From: an uncultured Clostridia bacterium
GTDB lineage: Bacteria; Bacillota; Clostridia; Lachnospirales; Anaerotignaceae
Direction: 5' to 3'
Assembly: GCA_958420075.1 (NCBI GenBank)
Contig: CATZIM010000001.1
Location: 1 to 31,764 of the forward strand
Length of the DNA stretch: 31,764 nt
In this document: positions 20,481 through 29,534 of the stretch, one piece after another
Layout: every line of letters begins with the position of its first letter
Numbering within the stretch: the first letter of the stretch is position 1
Program-made: the position numbers and the translations under genes
The notes under the pieces: model-generated
What the model was told of the DNA's origin: nothing
Seen by the model: only the letters and a program-made list of their open reading frames with translations
The model's database searches: none

Positions 20481-20610
20481 GGCTAAAAACTTCACATTTT
20501 GTCATGAAATAGATACTTTCCAAATGTAAAATACCCATTTTTCAAAGCCAACAGATAACAGATTCTCGCCTACCTATCATCCGACTATGTCCAAAATAAA
20601 ACAAAACACA

Positions 20611-21441
20611 TCACTCTTTCTTTCGAATGCGAATGGTGATCTGGCACCCATCTTCCTGTTCCTCATCCTCATAAACCACATCCACCCCAGCCCGGCGGAT
20701 GACCTCCACAGACTGCTTGATGGTGTTGGTGAACAGGCGAAAATCCGTGACGCAGCGTTTTTCCTTCTGCTCCTGTTTCTCCGCCATGGCTTTGGCACGC
20801 ATTTTCTCCAAAGTATCCGCCACCAGTTCTTCTGTCTTGCGGACATTTAATTCCTCCCGTATCATCTGTTCCAGCACCACTGTTCTGGTTTCTTCATCGG
20901 GCAATTTCAGCAAGGCACGAGCATGACGTTCCGTGAAGTTATTTTCCACCAAAAGCCGCTTCAGAGGGTCTTCCAGCTTCAATATCCGCAGTTTATTGGC
21001 GATGAAAGACTGGCTTTTGGAGAGCTTCGCCGCCAATTCCTCCTGGGTCAGACCATAGTCCTCCATGAGGTTCCGATAGCCTTCCGCTTCCTCCAGAAAA
21101 GACAGATTCTGCCGCTGGATATTTTCCAGCAAAGCCAGCATGGCGCTGTCATACTCATTGACCTGTACCAGCAGACACGGTACCGTTTCCAGCCCTGCCA
21201 ATTCCGCAGCCCGAAGCCTACGCTCCCCCGCTACCAACTCATAAGAACCGCCGCTCATTTTCCGTACTGTCAAAGGCTGCAAGATGCCATACTCCCGGAT
21301 GGAGGCGGAAAGCTCCTCCAATGCCGCCCGCTGGAAATAGCGTCGGGGCTGATAGGGATTGGAACGAATTTTTTCTATGGGAATCTGGTATACCACCGCA
21401 TCTTTTTTCAACCGCATTTCGGGAAATTTCAATACTTCCAT
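20611..21441 (-). CDS. noc: Noc-like nucleoid-occlusion ParB paralogue
   Basis: A 276-residue ParB-family protein. In Bacillota the copy next to rsmG is usually Noc, a CTP-dependent DNA- and membrane-binding protein that blocks Z-ring assembly over the nucleoid. It has the ParB/Srx domain (about 18-110, with IRSNPYQPRRYF and GERRLRA at 72-78), LLENIQRQNLSFLEEA, and a helix-turn-helix with LTQEELAAKLSKSQSFIANK followed by FTERHARALL. The HTH differs from ParB at 10171, where SRPAVANA replaces SQSFIANK, as expected for different DNA sites. Noc proteins carry an N-terminal amphipathic helix; the first residues (MEVLKFPEMRLKK) could serve. Family members in some Clostridia are ParB-like rather than true Noc. 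The start at 21441 follows AAGGAGT; longer frames have none. Confidence 0.85.
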   Translation of the reverse strand: MEVLKFPEMRLKKDAVVYQIPIEKIRSNPYQPRRYFQRAALEELSASIREYGILQPLTVRKMSGGSYELVAGERRLRAAELAGLETVPCLLVQVNEYDSAMLALLENIQRQNLSFLEEAEGYRNLMEDYGLTQEELAAKLSKSQSFIANKLRILKLEDPLKRLLVENNFTERHARALLKLPDEETRTVVLEQMIREELNVRKTEELVADTLEKMRAKAMAEKQEQKEKRCVTDFRLFTNTIKQSVEVIRRAGVDVVYEDEEQEDGCQITIRIRKKE

Positions 21442-21566
21442 ACAAACACTCCTTCTGTTCTGCCAAAGTCTGTAAAAAGGGGTTTTTTTCTGTTCCAGAC
21501 AGCGGCAAACTCCCTTTTTCCACATTTTAGCACAGAAGGATTTCCCATCCCCAAAAACCGTACAAC

Positions 21567-21633
21567 AAAAAAAGCAGACTCTCGACAGAAAGCCTGCTTT
21601 TTTCACAGGGTGCCGAAAAAGTCGACACCCTGT
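21567..21633 (-). terminator. Double hairpin between rsmG and noc
   Basis: Minus strand, after rsmG: first an 8-bp ACAGGGTG stem extended by TCG/CGA (21633-21605), then a terminator with AAAAAGCAG arms and T7 (21603-21567). The pair separates rsmG from noc, implying an independent noc promoter. Confidence 0.8.
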
Positions 21634-21664
21634 CATCATCATTCTAGTTTTTTAATTCATTTTC

Positions 21665-22384
21665 TTATTTCAGTGGATTTTTATTGATTTTCCCTGCTTT
21701 TCTGGGGTATGCCTTAGGTGTAGGCGCGGTTTTTTCGATGATGACCAGTTTATGCTGCAGGTCTGTGAAAGGGATTTCCACATCAATGACTTCTGCCACT
21801 TTGCCACCCAGTTTTTTCAGCGCCCCTTGAGCCTCATCGATTTCTCTGAGGGCATCAGGGCCTTTCAGCGCCGCCAGTCTGCCGCCTACTTTCACGAAAG
21901 GCAGGCAGAATTCCGCAAGGACTGCCAGATTTGCCACGGCTCTGGACACGCACAGGTCGAACTGTTCCCGATAATCAGGGTTCTGTCCGCCGTCTTCTGC
22001 CCGGCTATGGACATAGTTCACGCCGGAAAGATGGAGCTGGCTGCCCACTTCTTCCAGAAAGCCGATACGTTTCTGCAAAGAGTCCAGCAGGGTCATTTCC
22101 ACCTCGGGACAGGCGATTTTTACGGGAATACCAGGGAAACCTGCCCCTGTGCCCACGTCGATGATTTTTTCCTGTCCGGTCAATGACAAATGGGGCAGGA
22201 TGCTCAGGCAATCCACAAAGTGTTTCTGCACCACGTCTTTTTTGTCTGTAATGGCGGTGAGATTCATTTTCTCATTCCATTCCAGCAGCAGGGACAGATA
22301 GGTCATAAACTGTGATGCCATTTCTTCTGTCAGGCTTACGCCCATTTTTTCACAGCTTTCCTGTAACAATGCCTTATGTTCCAT
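21665..22384 (-). CDS. rsmG: 16S rRNA (guanine-527 N7) methyltransferase
   Basis: RsmG (GidB) methylates G527 of 16S rRNA with S-adenosylmethionine; its loss gives low-level streptomycin resistance in other bacteria. The 239-residue length is usual. SAM-binding motif I is IDVGTGAGFPGIPVKI (about 75-90). The acidic ribose-binding residue follows in LLDSLQKRI, and motif IV lies around CVSRAVANL. An N-terminal helical region contains NLTAITD. The start at 22384 follows GGAGT by 5 nt, with the upstream gene's stop 3 bp away, so translation is coupled. The C-terminus is basic (KAYPRKAGKINKNP), typical of the family. Confidence 0.97.
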   Translation of the reverse strand: MEHKALLQESCEKMGVSLTEEMASQFMTYLSLLLEWNEKMNLTAITDKKDVVQKHFVDCLSILPHLSLTGQEKIIDVGTGAGFPGIPVKIACPEVEMTLLDSLQKRIGFLEEVGSQLHLSGVNYVHSRAEDGGQNPDYREQFDLCVSRAVANLAVLAEFCLPFVKVGGRLAALKGPDALREIDEAQGALKKLGGKVAEVIDVEIPFTDLQHKLVIIEKTAPTPKAYPRKAGKINKNPLK

Positions 22385-22387
22385 AAG

Positions 22388-22810
22388 CTACTCCTTTTCG
22401 ATACAATAGATTTTCCATTTGCCAAAGTCGTCAGGCTCTGCCACCATGCCAACGGAAATGACTTCCTTTTCTCCCGCCGCCGCAAGGGACAGGGTACGCA
22501 TACGCTCCCCTGTTTCCTTCACGAAAAAGCGGTATTTTTCCGCATGGGCAAAAACCCCTTTGATTTCTTCCAAGTCCGCACCGCTGATGGCGCTGGACAG
22601 ATACCCTCTCGCTTCCTCTGTGCCCTCCTGTTTCAGAGCGTGGAGAAAGGCAAGGAGTGTGCCTTTTGGGCTGACCAGAGAGAAAAACGGGGATTTCCGG
22701 GCGGAAAGCACCGCATCCTCCAGCCGAAAGGCTTTATGATTGACGGGCAGAAACAGTTTCCTGCCCTGTGGTTTCGGCATGGGTTTGCCGTTCCATGAAA
22801 GAAAGAACAT
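22388..22810 (-). CDS. Hypothetical protein between mnmG and rsmG
   Basis: The 140-residue product has no signal, membrane segment or motif I can assign. It opens with a short strand, MFFLSWNGKP, then a basic KPQGRKLFLP stretch. Predicted strands and helices alternate through the rest, with an EGTEEARGYLSSAISGADLEEI helix region and a final VGMVAEPDDFGKWKIYCIEK. The start is well supported by GGAGG 9 nt upstream, 22 bp after mnmG and 3 bp before rsmG. This tight packing suggests a conserved operon member, perhaps linked to RNA modification or the cell cycle. That is inference from position only. Confidence 0.8.
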   Translation of the reverse strand: MFFLSWNGKPMPKPQGRKLFLPVNHKAFRLEDAVLSARKSPFFSLVSPKGTLLAFLHALKQEGTEEARGYLSSAISGADLEEIKGVFAHAEKYRFFVKETGERMRTLSLAAAGEKEVISVGMVAEPDDFGKWKIYCIEKE

Positions 22811-22832
22811 ATTTCTTCCCCTCCTTCATTTC

Positions 22833-24713
22833 TCAGCCATTACGCTTATGCTGTTCCATATAAATAAGCAGAACGGAGATGTCCGCCGGGGAAACGCCTG
22901 TGATACGGGAAGCGTGACCCATGGAACGGGGACGAATGGCATTGAGTTTTTGACGGGCTTCCAAACGGAGACCCTGAATGGTTTCGTAGTCCAAATCCTC
23001 CGGCAGCAGACGGTTTTCCAATTTTTTGAACTGTTCCACCTGTTTGAGCTGCTGGCTGATATAGCCTTCGTATTTGATCTGGATATTCACCTGTTCCCTT
23101 ACAGGGGCAGGCAGTTCGGGACGTTCCTTATCCAAAGGCGCCAGTTTTTCATAATCCAGTTCAGGACGTTTGATGAGGTCTGCCAGTTTTACGCCGGACT
23201 TGATGGGTGTACTGCCGTACTGTTCCAACAATTCCAGTGTTTCTTTGGCAGGAGTGATGGTCAGGGCTTTTACCCTTTCGATTTCTGCTTCTGTCTGACG
23301 TTCTTTTTCCAGCAATGCTTCATAACGTTCATCGGAAATCAAGCCGATTTCGTGACCGATGGGGGTCAGACGCTGGTCTGCGTTATCCTGACGGAGGAGC
23401 AGACGGAATTCTGCACGGGATGTCATCATACGGTAAGGCTCTTTGCTGCCTTTGCTGATGAGGTCGTCAATGAGAACGCCGATATAACCGTCGGAACGCT
23501 GGAGGATGATGGGGTCTTTCTGCTGGATATAACGAACGGCGTTGATACCGCCCATAAGCCCCTGTGCAGCCGCTTCTTCGTAGCCGGAGGAACCATTGAA
23601 CTGACCAGCGGAAAAGAGGCCGTGATAGTCCTTGAATTCCAGAGAAAGCTTCAGCTGGGTAGCGTCGATGCAGTCATACTCGATGGCATATGCAAAACGG
23701 GTGATTTCGCAGTTTTCCAGACCGGGAATGGTACGGTACATGGCAATCTGCACATCCTCCGGCAAAGAGGAGGACATACCCTGAATATACATTTCTTCGG
23801 TGTTTTCCCCTTCGGGTTCTACGAAGAGCTGGTGGCGTTCCTTATCGGCAAAACGCACCACTTTATCCTCAATGGACGGGCAGTAACGAGGGCCTGTGCC
23901 TTCAATCAAGCCGCCGAACAAGGGAGACCGATGGAGATTATCCCGGATGACCTGATGGGTCTTTTCGTTGGTATAAGTGAGCCAGCACAAATCCTGTTCT
24001 CTGGCAATGCCTTCCGGTGTGTTTTCAAAGGAAAAAGGCACGATATTGGAATCACCATACTGAGGCTGCATTTTGCTGAAGTCCAGAGAGTTCCGGTTCA
24101 TACGGGCAGGTGTGCCTGTTTTGAAACGGAACAGACGGATGCCCATATCCAGCAGGTTCTGGCTCAGTTTTGTGGCAGGCATCAGGTTATTGGGGCCGCT
24201 TTCGGTGATGCAGTCCCCTGTCAGGCAGCGGCTTTTCATATAGGTGCCCATGCAGAGCACAACTGCCTTACAGCGGTAAATGGCACCGCTGGCAGTAACA
24301 ACGCCCACCACTTTATTATCTTCCATAAGAATTTCGGAGATTTCCGCCTGCTTGATGCGCAGATGAGGGGTTTTCTCCAAGGTATGTTTCATTTCCTCGT
24401 GGTATCTTGTTTTGTCCGCCTGTGCCCGCAGAGAGTACACAGCGGGGCCTTTGCCTGTATTCAGCATTTTGGTCTGGATATAGGTCTTATCAATATTCTT
24501 GCCCATTTCGCCGCCCAAAGCGTCGATTTCGCGGACAAGATGGCCTTTGGAGCTGCCGCCGATGGAGGGGTTGCAGGGCATCATGGCGATACTGTCCAGA
24601 CTGATGGCAAACATCACCGTTTCCATACCCAGTCTGGCTGCTGCCAATGCGGCTTCACAGCCTGCATGACCGCCGCCCACAACGGCAATATCTATGGTTT
24701 CTGCTTCGTACAT
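22833..24713 (-). CDS. mnmG: tRNA uridine-34 5-carboxymethylaminomethyl enzyme, FAD subunit
   Basis: MnmG (GidA) works with MnmE to install the cmnm5 group on U34 of some tRNAs using FAD, NADH and methylene-THF. The 626-residue length is standard. The N-terminal FAD Rossmann site [10 protein letters not shown] (residues 13-22) is followed by [20 protein letters not shown]. The conserved Cys block [10 protein letters not shown] and the C-terminal helical domain (about 550-626) bind MnmE and tRNA. The start at 24713 follows GAGGTG by about 10 nt. The MnmE partner is present at 26244, but a MATE gene lies between the two, unlike the usual mnmE-mnmG adjacency. Confidence 0.98.
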   Translation of the reverse strand: MYEAETIDIAVVGGGHAGCEAALAAARLGMETVMFAISLDSIAMMPCNPSIGGSSKGHLVREIDALGGEMGKNIDKTYIQTKMLNTGKGPAVYSLRAQADKTRYHEEMKHTLEKTPHLRIKQAEISEILMEDNKVVGVVTASGAIYRCKAVVLCMGTYMKSRCLTGDCITESGPNNLMPATKLSQNLLDMGIRLFRFKTGTPARMNRNSLDFSKMQPQYGDSNIVPFSFENTPEGIAREQDLCWLTYTNEKTHQVIRDNLHRSPLFGGLIEGTGPRYCPSIEDKVVRFADKERHQLFVEPEGENTEEMYIQGMSSSLPEDVQIAMYRTIPGLENCEITRFAYAIEYDCIDATQLKLSLEFKDYHGLFSAGQFNGSSGYEEAAAQGLMGGINAVRYIQQKDPIILQRSDGYIGVLIDDLISKGSKEPYRMMTSRAEFRLLLRQDNADQRLTPIGHEIGLISDERYEALLEKERQTEAEIERVKALTITPAKETLELLEQYGSTPIKSGVKLADLIKRPELDYEKLAPLDKERPELPAPVREQVNIQIKYEGYISQQLKQVEQFKKLENRLLPEDLDYETIQGLRLEARQKLNAIRPRSMGHASRITGVSPADISVLLIYMEQHKRNG

Positions 24714-24778
24714 GATCTATTTTCACCTCTATTTGGAGTTTATTTACTTCCACATGAATTTCCATTGTACCATTTTAT

Positions 24779-24820
24779 GAGAAAAACCCCCGGAATGCAA
24801 GGATTTTCGAGGGTTTCTCC
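24779..24820 (-). terminator. Terminator after the MATE gene
   Basis: Minus strand: GAGAAACCC arm, 15-nt loop region and GGGGGTTTTTCTC arm with an A/T bulge. Located 15 bp after the MATE stop and before mnmG, so mnmG may need its own promoter or read-through. Confidence 0.7.
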
Positions 24821-24834
24821 AAAAAAAACATATT

Positions 24835-26223
24835 TTACGCCTCTGCGGGCTTTTTGCCTGCCTCCAGTTTTTTCATGGCGTTCTTAAACTGGTAAGCGAA
24901 CATAATGGCTGTGGTAGTCACAGCGATGAAGTCTGCCACGGGTTCCGCAAGAAAAACGGCTCTGTCTTTCTGCTCCAGAATGGCAGGCAGAATATAAATC
25001 AAAGGAATGAGCAGGATAATCTTTCTGTAAACCGCCAGGAACAGAGATGTTTTGGCATTGCCGATGGCAATGAAAGTCTGCTGGCAGGCAATCTGGATGC
25101 CGAAAATACCAGAGAGTGCCATATAATGCCGCAGTGCCCAAGCTGTGTAGGTAAGGAGCTGTTCATCCCCCGTAAACATAGACGGAATCAGACGAGGGAA
25201 TACCATACAGATTGCCCACAGTATCAGAGAATAAGTCAGGCAATACCGCAGCAGCAGACGGAAGGTCTGACGCACACGGTCTGCGTTGCCTGCGCCGAAA
25301 TTATACCCTGTAATGGGCTGTGCCCCCTGGGTAAAGCCCTGGAGCGGCAGCATGGAAAACTGCATGATGCTGGTCAAAATACTCATGGCGCCTACGGCAA
25401 TATCCCCGCCATAACGATACAGAGAGGAATTGAAGCAAACGCTGATGGCGCTTTCCGTTGCCTGCATGATAAAGGGGGACATTCCCAGCAGCAGACAAGG
25501 CCCCACCACAGAACCTTTCAAGCGGAAATACTTTTTCTGCAGTTTCAGTATGGTTTTCTTCCCTGTCAAAAAGCGCAGTACCCAGATAGCGGAAACTGCC
25601 TGAGAAATGATGGTGGCAAGAGCCGCACCTTTGACACCCATATGGAAACCGAAAATAAAAATGGGGTCCAAAACGATGTTGATGATGGCACCAATGACAA
25701 CGGTAGCCATACTGATTTTGGCAAAGCCCTGTGCAGTGATGAAGGCATTCAGACCCAAGGCAAACTGTACGAAAATAGTACCCAGCGTATAAATGCGCAT
25801 ATAGTCCATGGCATAGCCGATGGTATTTTCACTGGCACCGAATGCCATCAGAAGAGGCTCCGCAAACATACGGAAAAACACCGTCAGTATCAGCGCGATG
25901 ATGATGAGCATGATAAAGCTGTTGCCCAATGTATAATGTGCTTCTTCGTTATCGCCTCTCCCCATGAGTACGGAAGCACGTGGGGCGCTGCCCATACTCA
26001 CCAGCGCCGCAAAAGCTGTGATGAGCATGATGATGGGCATGCAGACCCCTACCCCTGTTAATGCCAATGCCCCAATGCCAGGAATATGCCCGATATACAT
26101 ACGGTCAACCACATTATAAAGCACATTGACCACCTGCGCGGTGATAGCAGGAATGGCTAACTGTCTTAATAACGTTTTGACATTTGCCGTACCCAGTACG
26201 TTATCCTGTCCAGATGGGTTCAT
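24835..26223 (-). CDS. MATE-family multidrug/cation efflux transporter
   Basis: A 462-residue integral membrane protein with about 12 predicted helices in two pseudo-symmetric halves, the MATE fold. The first half opens with LLRQLAIPAITAQVVNVLYN and VDRMYIGHIPGIGALALTGV, the hallmark Asp-Arg-x-Tyr-Ile-Gly loop. The second half repeats the pattern with QGFTQGAQPITGYNFGAGN (about 290-308). Na+- or H+-driven export of drugs or metabolites is the family role; the substrate is unknown. The C-terminal tail is basic. The start follows AGAAGG by about 9 nt. It lies 20 bp after mnmE and is the odd member of this RNA-modification operon. Confidence 0.93.
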   Translation of the reverse strand: MNPSGQDNVLGTANVKTLLRQLAIPAITAQVVNVLYNVVDRMYIGHIPGIGALALTGVGVCMPIIMLITAFAALVSMGSAPRASVLMGRGDNEEAHYTLGNSFIMLIIIALILTVFFRMFAEPLLMAFGASENTIGYAMDYMRIYTLGTIFVQFALGLNAFITAQGFAKISMATVVIGAIINIVLDPIFIFGFHMGVKGAALATIISQAVSAIWVLRFLTGKKTILKLQKKYFRLKGSVVGPCLLLGMSPFIMQATESAISVCFNSSLYRYGGDIAVGAMSILTSIMQFSMLPLQGFTQGAQPITGYNFGAGNADRVRQTFRLLLRYCLTYSLILWAICMVFPRLIPSMFTGDEQLLTYTAWALRHYMALSGIFGIQIACQQTFIAIGNAKTSLFLAVYRKIILLIPLIYILPAILEQKDRAVFLAEPVADFIAVTTTAIMFAYQFKNAMKKLEAGKKPAEA

Positions 26224-26243
26224 ATGTTTCTACCTTCTTTCCT

Positions 26244-27638
26244 TTATTTTCCCAAACAGAATTTGGTGAAGATGCGATCGATGATTTCCTCATCGGCTAC
26301 GTCGCCGGTGATTTCCCCTAATGCCCGGCTGGCGTCCTGCAAGTCCATGGAAATGAAATCCTCGGGCATACGGGTGCCGATGGTCACAAGACACCGTTCC
26401 ATGGCTTCTTTTGCCTGATAGAGCGCGTTTTTATGACGGGTATTGCCCAAAAGAGCATCATCTGCCGTTGCGGTCTGACCGCTGAAGAACAATGTCTTAA
26501 TGGCATCGATAAGGGCATCAAAGCCGGTATTTTCCTTGACGGAAACGAACAGAATCTGTTCCTTTGGCACGAACTGTTCCAGTTCTTCCAGAGAAAGTTT
26601 CTGTTCCAAATCGGATTTATTCAGCATAACGATGCTGTGTTTTCCCTGAATGAAGGACAAAATCTCTCTGTCCTCTGCTTCCAGCGGACGGGAGGCATCC
26701 AGCATCATGAGAATCAGGTCTGCCTGTTCCGCATAGGCTTTGGATTTTTCCACGCCCATTTTTTCCACCACGTCCCCTGTTTCACGGATACCTGCGGTGT
26801 CTACGATTTTCACGGGGATGCCGTCGATGTTGATATATTCCTCTACGGTGTCACGGGTGGTACCGGGAATATCTGTAACGATGGCACGGTCTTCTTCCAA
26901 GAACCAGTTCAAAAGAGAGGATTTGCCTACGTTTGGCTTGCCCACGATAACAGTCTGCAAGCCTTCCCGGAGGATTTTTCCTCTGTCTGCCCCTGCCAGC
27001 AGTTTTTCCATACGGGCAAGGAGTTTCTTTGCGCCCTGCTCCATGGAATCGTAAGTTTCTTCTTCGATGTCATAGTCTGGATAGTCAATGACAGCTTCGA
27101 TGGAAGCAATCATGTCAATGATTTCCTGACGCATCTGACGAACTTCTGTTTTCAGTCTGCCTTCCAGCTGGTTCACCGCCGCCTGACGGGACAATTCTGT
27201 TTTGGACTGAATCAGGTCAATGATGGCTTCCGCCTGGGTCAGGTCGATACGACCGTTCAAAAAGCCACGTTTTGTGAACTCACCGGGTTCTGCCAGTCTG
27301 GCACCGGCGTTCAACAGTGCCTGAAGGACACGCTGGGTCACCAGAAAACCACCGTGGCAGTTCACTTCCACAATGTCTTCTTTTGTATAGGTATGAGGTG
27401 CTTTCATAACAGAAACCAGCACTTCGTCAATGACTTCCCCGTCGGGGCCGTCGGTAATCTTCCCATAGGAAAGGGTGTGGCTGGGTTTTTCCGTCAGTTT
27501 CTTTTTGCCCTGGAAAATGGTGTCCGCCAAAGCGATGCAGCCATTCCCGCTCATGCGGACGATGCCGATGCCGCCGCTGCCCAGTGGTGTGGAAATGGCA
27601 GCAATGATGTCGTCCAGAAAATTTGCCTGCTGCAGCAT
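26244..27638 (-). CDS. mnmE: tRNA modification GTPase MnmE
   Basis: MnmE (TrmE) is the GTPase partner of MnmG in U34 tRNA modification. The 464-residue protein has an N-terminal tetrahydrofolate-binding domain (about 1-120, with SGGIGIVRMSG), a helical domain, and an inserted G domain with GKPNVGKSS (about 223-231). DIPGTTRDTVEEY (switch I), DTAGIRET (G3) and NKSDLE (G4) follow. It ends in FTKFCLGK with the conserved FC(I/L)GK C-terminus. The ATG at 27638 follows GGGGA by 7 nt; the longer frame to 27662 places the ribosome binding site inside the gene. It is separated from jag by a strong terminator hairpin. Confidence 0.98.
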   Translation of the reverse strand: MLQQANFLDDIIAAISTPLGSGGIGIVRMSGNGCIALADTIFQGKKKLTEKPSHTLSYGKITDGPDGEVIDEVLVSVMKAPHTYTKEDIVEVNCHGGFLVTQRVLQALLNAGARLAEPGEFTKRGFLNGRIDLTQAEAIIDLIQSKTELSRQAAVNQLEGRLKTEVRQMRQEIIDMIASIEAVIDYPDYDIEEETYDSMEQGAKKLLARMEKLLAGADRGKILREGLQTVIVGKPNVGKSSLLNWFLEEDRAIVTDIPGTTRDTVEEYINIDGIPVKIVDTAGIRETGDVVEKMGVEKSKAYAEQADLILMMLDASRPLEAEDREILSFIQGKHSIVMLNKSDLEQKLSLEELEQFVPKEQILFVSVKENTGFDALIDAIKTLFFSGQTATADDALLGNTRHKNALYQAKEAMERCLVTIGTRMPEDFISMDLQDASRALGEITGDVADEEIIDRIFTKFCLGK

Positions 27639-27666
27639 AGATAAATCCCCTTTCTTTTCCATTTGT

Positions 27667-27707
27667 AGAAAAAGGCGTCCGCAGGGTATCTCCCCGTCGG
27701 CCGCCTT
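27667..27707 (-). terminator. Terminator between jag and mnmE
   Basis: Minus strand: a long interrupted stem with AAGGCG/CGCCTT, CCG/CGG and CGGG/CCCTG segments, then TTTTTC. It lies 13 bp after the jag stop. Confidence 0.8.
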
Positions 27708-27719
27708 CTTTTGTAAAGT

Positions 27720-28424
27720 TTATGCTTCTGCTTTTTCCATTCTTTCCGCTCTTTCGTGTCTTTCGCCACGTTCCATTTTTCTGGAATCTCTAGGCTGACC
27801 GTTTTTGCCCTTCAGAGCAATAACGACATTACGGAAAGGTTCTTCCCCTTCGCTGAATGTTGTCACATAGCGGTCATTCTGCAGTGCAGAATGGATGATT
27901 CTTCTTTCATAAGGGTTCATAGGTTCCAGCACCACATTTTTTCTGGTGTGTTTTACCTTTTTCGCCAGGTTGAACGCCAGTGTTTCCAGTGTTTCTTTTC
28001 TTCTCTGGCGGTAGTTTTCTGTATCCAGCATCACGCTGATGTAAGACGCGCTGTTTTTGTTCACAACCAGGTTTACCAGGTACTGCAGAGCGTCCAGTGT
28101 CTGACCTCTTTTGCCGATGAGAATCCCCATATCATCACCAGTCAGGTCAACCAGCAGGTGTTTATCCTGCATTTTTGTTTCGATCTTGATGATCAGTCCC
28201 ATGGACAGGAATACTTCGCGCAGGAAGTTTTCTGCCGCTTTTTCGGGATTGAAGTTTTTCTTTACCAGTACAACGGCATCTTTGCCGCCGAACATACCCA
28301 GAAAGCCTTTGGAGCCTTCTTCAATAACGGTAATGGTGACCTCGTCTTTTTCCGCCTGCAGTTCTGCCAGTGCAGCTGCAACGGCTTCGTCGATGGTCTT
28401 ACCGGATTTTCTGATTTCGTCCAT
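27720..28424 (-). CDS. jag: RNA-binding protein Jag/KhpB
   Basis: Jag (KhpB, EloR) is a KH-R3H RNA-binding protein that in Bacillota acts with KhpA in cell elongation and envelope control. The 234-residue protein has an N-terminal Jag_N domain (about 1-55, with EIRKSGKTIDEAVAAALAEL and GSKGFLGMFGGKDAV). The KH domain carries GKRGQTLDALQYLVN (about 108-122), and the R3H domain follows (about 160-215, with NPYERRIIHSAL). The tail is rich in Arg/Glu. The gene starts 3 bp after the yidC stop, with GAGGGGG inside the end of yidC, so the two are translationally coupled. The yidC-jag order is conserved across Bacillota. Confidence 0.96.
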   Translation of the reverse strand: MDEIRKSGKTIDEAVAAALAELQAEKDEVTITVIEEGSKGFLGMFGGKDAVVLVKKNFNPEKAAENFLREVFLSMGLIIKIETKMQDKHLLVDLTGDDMGILIGKRGQTLDALQYLVNLVVNKNSASYISVMLDTENYRQRRKETLETLAFNLAKKVKHTRKNVVLEPMNPYERRIIHSALQNDRYVTTFSEGEEPFRNVVIALKGKNGQPRDSRKMERGERHERAERMEKAEA

Positions 28425-28427
28425 TTC

Positions 28428-29459
28428 TTACAACGCCCCCTCAGCCAGTTTCTTTCTATAGAATTTCTGCAGGAAGATCTGCTGCAGAATACCGAAGATG
28501 TTACTGATTGTCCAGTATACACCCAGACCTGCAGGCACCTGCAGGCAGAAGAATGCCATCATGATGGGCATGAAATACAGCATCATTTTGTTCATGCTCT
28601 GTGTCATGGCTGCTGCCTGATCATTTTCCGCGCTTGCGGTGGTGTTCATCAGGGATGTCATGACTTTAGACTGCAGGAATGTGGTCACACCTGCAACGAT
28701 GGGCACGATGACGCTGGGGAAACTCAGACCACACTTACTTACCAGTGGAATGGTCAGGAATGTTTCGATATTGTTCTTTGTATCCAGCAGAGGCAGCAGT
28801 GCATTGCCGCTGTCGCCCAGAACGCCCAGAATGGTGTTCCAGTCGTCTGCTTTGATATTTGCTACCAGCATAACAACGTCATTGACATTGCTCAGGTCCA
28901 GTGTACCCAGGTTTTTATAAGTATCTACCAGATCCTGTGCATAAGGTGTGAAAGCTTCCATACGCAGCGCCGCGGGAATCTGGATGATGGCGTTGGCGAT
29001 GTCTGTATAGTTGTTGCCGATGACATCAACGTAAACATAAGCGTTCTGGAAGATGTAGTACAGCGCGTACAGGATAGGAAGCTGGATCAGCATAGGCAGG
29101 CAGCCGCCCATGAGGTGTACGCCGTTTTTCTTCTGGAAGTCCTGCAATTCCAGCGCCATTCTCTGCTGAGACATGGTGTCGGTCTTGCCTTTGTATTTAT
29201 CTCTGATTTTGTTCATCTCCGGCTGGAGCTGCTGCATCTTAAAGGAAGATTTCTGCTGCTTCATCATCAGAGGGAACAAGATAAGTTTCACGATTAATGT
29301 AAAAACGATGATGGCAATACCCAGCGCGCCTGCACTGACACTGCCGTAAATGCCGTTAAAGAGCATGTTATAGATTTTGCCAAGAACGATGGCAATGGGT
29401 TCGAAAATACCCGGTTCTCGCACCATACGCATGGTGGACAACAACATCAATTCATTCAC
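28428..29459 (-). CDS. yidC: Membrane protein insertase YidC
   Basis: YidC (OxaA/SpoIIIJ) inserts membrane proteins alone or with SecYEG. The 343-residue protein has a short N-terminus, a first helix (about 35-60), the coiled-coil cytoplasmic loop (about 65-100, MKQQKSSFKMQQLQPEM and DKYKGK), and a following LPMLIQLPILYALYYIF helix. A long extracytoplasmic insert and C-terminal helices follow (about 250-330, with MPIMMAFFCLQVPAGLGVYW). The GTG at 29459 with AAGGAGG 7 nt upstream is chosen as the start; an ATG four codons later is the alternative. There is no lipobox, unlike several Bacilli copies. It lies between yidD and jag in the standard order. Confidence 0.96.
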   Translation of the reverse strand: MNELMLLSTMRMVREPGIFEPIAIVLGKIYNMLFNGIYGSVSAGALGIAIIVFTLIVKLILFPLMMKQQKSSFKMQQLQPEMNKIRDKYKGKTDTMSQQRMALELQDFQKKNGVHLMGGCLPMLIQLPILYALYYIFQNAYVYVDVIGNNYTDIANAIIQIPAALRMEAFTPYAQDLVDTYKNLGTLDLSNVNDVVMLVANIKADDWNTILGVLGDSGNALLPLLDTKNNIETFLTIPLVSKCGLSFPSVIVPIVAGVTTFLQSKVMTSLMNTTASAENDQAAAMTQSMNKMMLYFMPIMMAFFCLQVPAGLGVYWTISNIFGILQQIFLQKFYRKKLAEGAL

Positions 29460-29534
29460 TTTTTTGCCTCCTTACAACACCAAACATGAGAATTTTTCTG
29501 CACTTTTCAAATCAAGTGCGGTCAAAACAAAAAA

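Noticed and set aside
20611..21441. Second ParB as a plasmid or degraded copy
   Set aside because: It is intact, lies at the standard noc position beside rsmG and has a distinct HTH, fitting a Noc-like protein.
22740..24887. A 715-codon open frame on the plus strand opposite mnmG
   Set aside because: It is antisense to the clearly recognisable mnmG, its protein is Phe/His/Cys-rich and matches no family, and it has no ribosome binding site.
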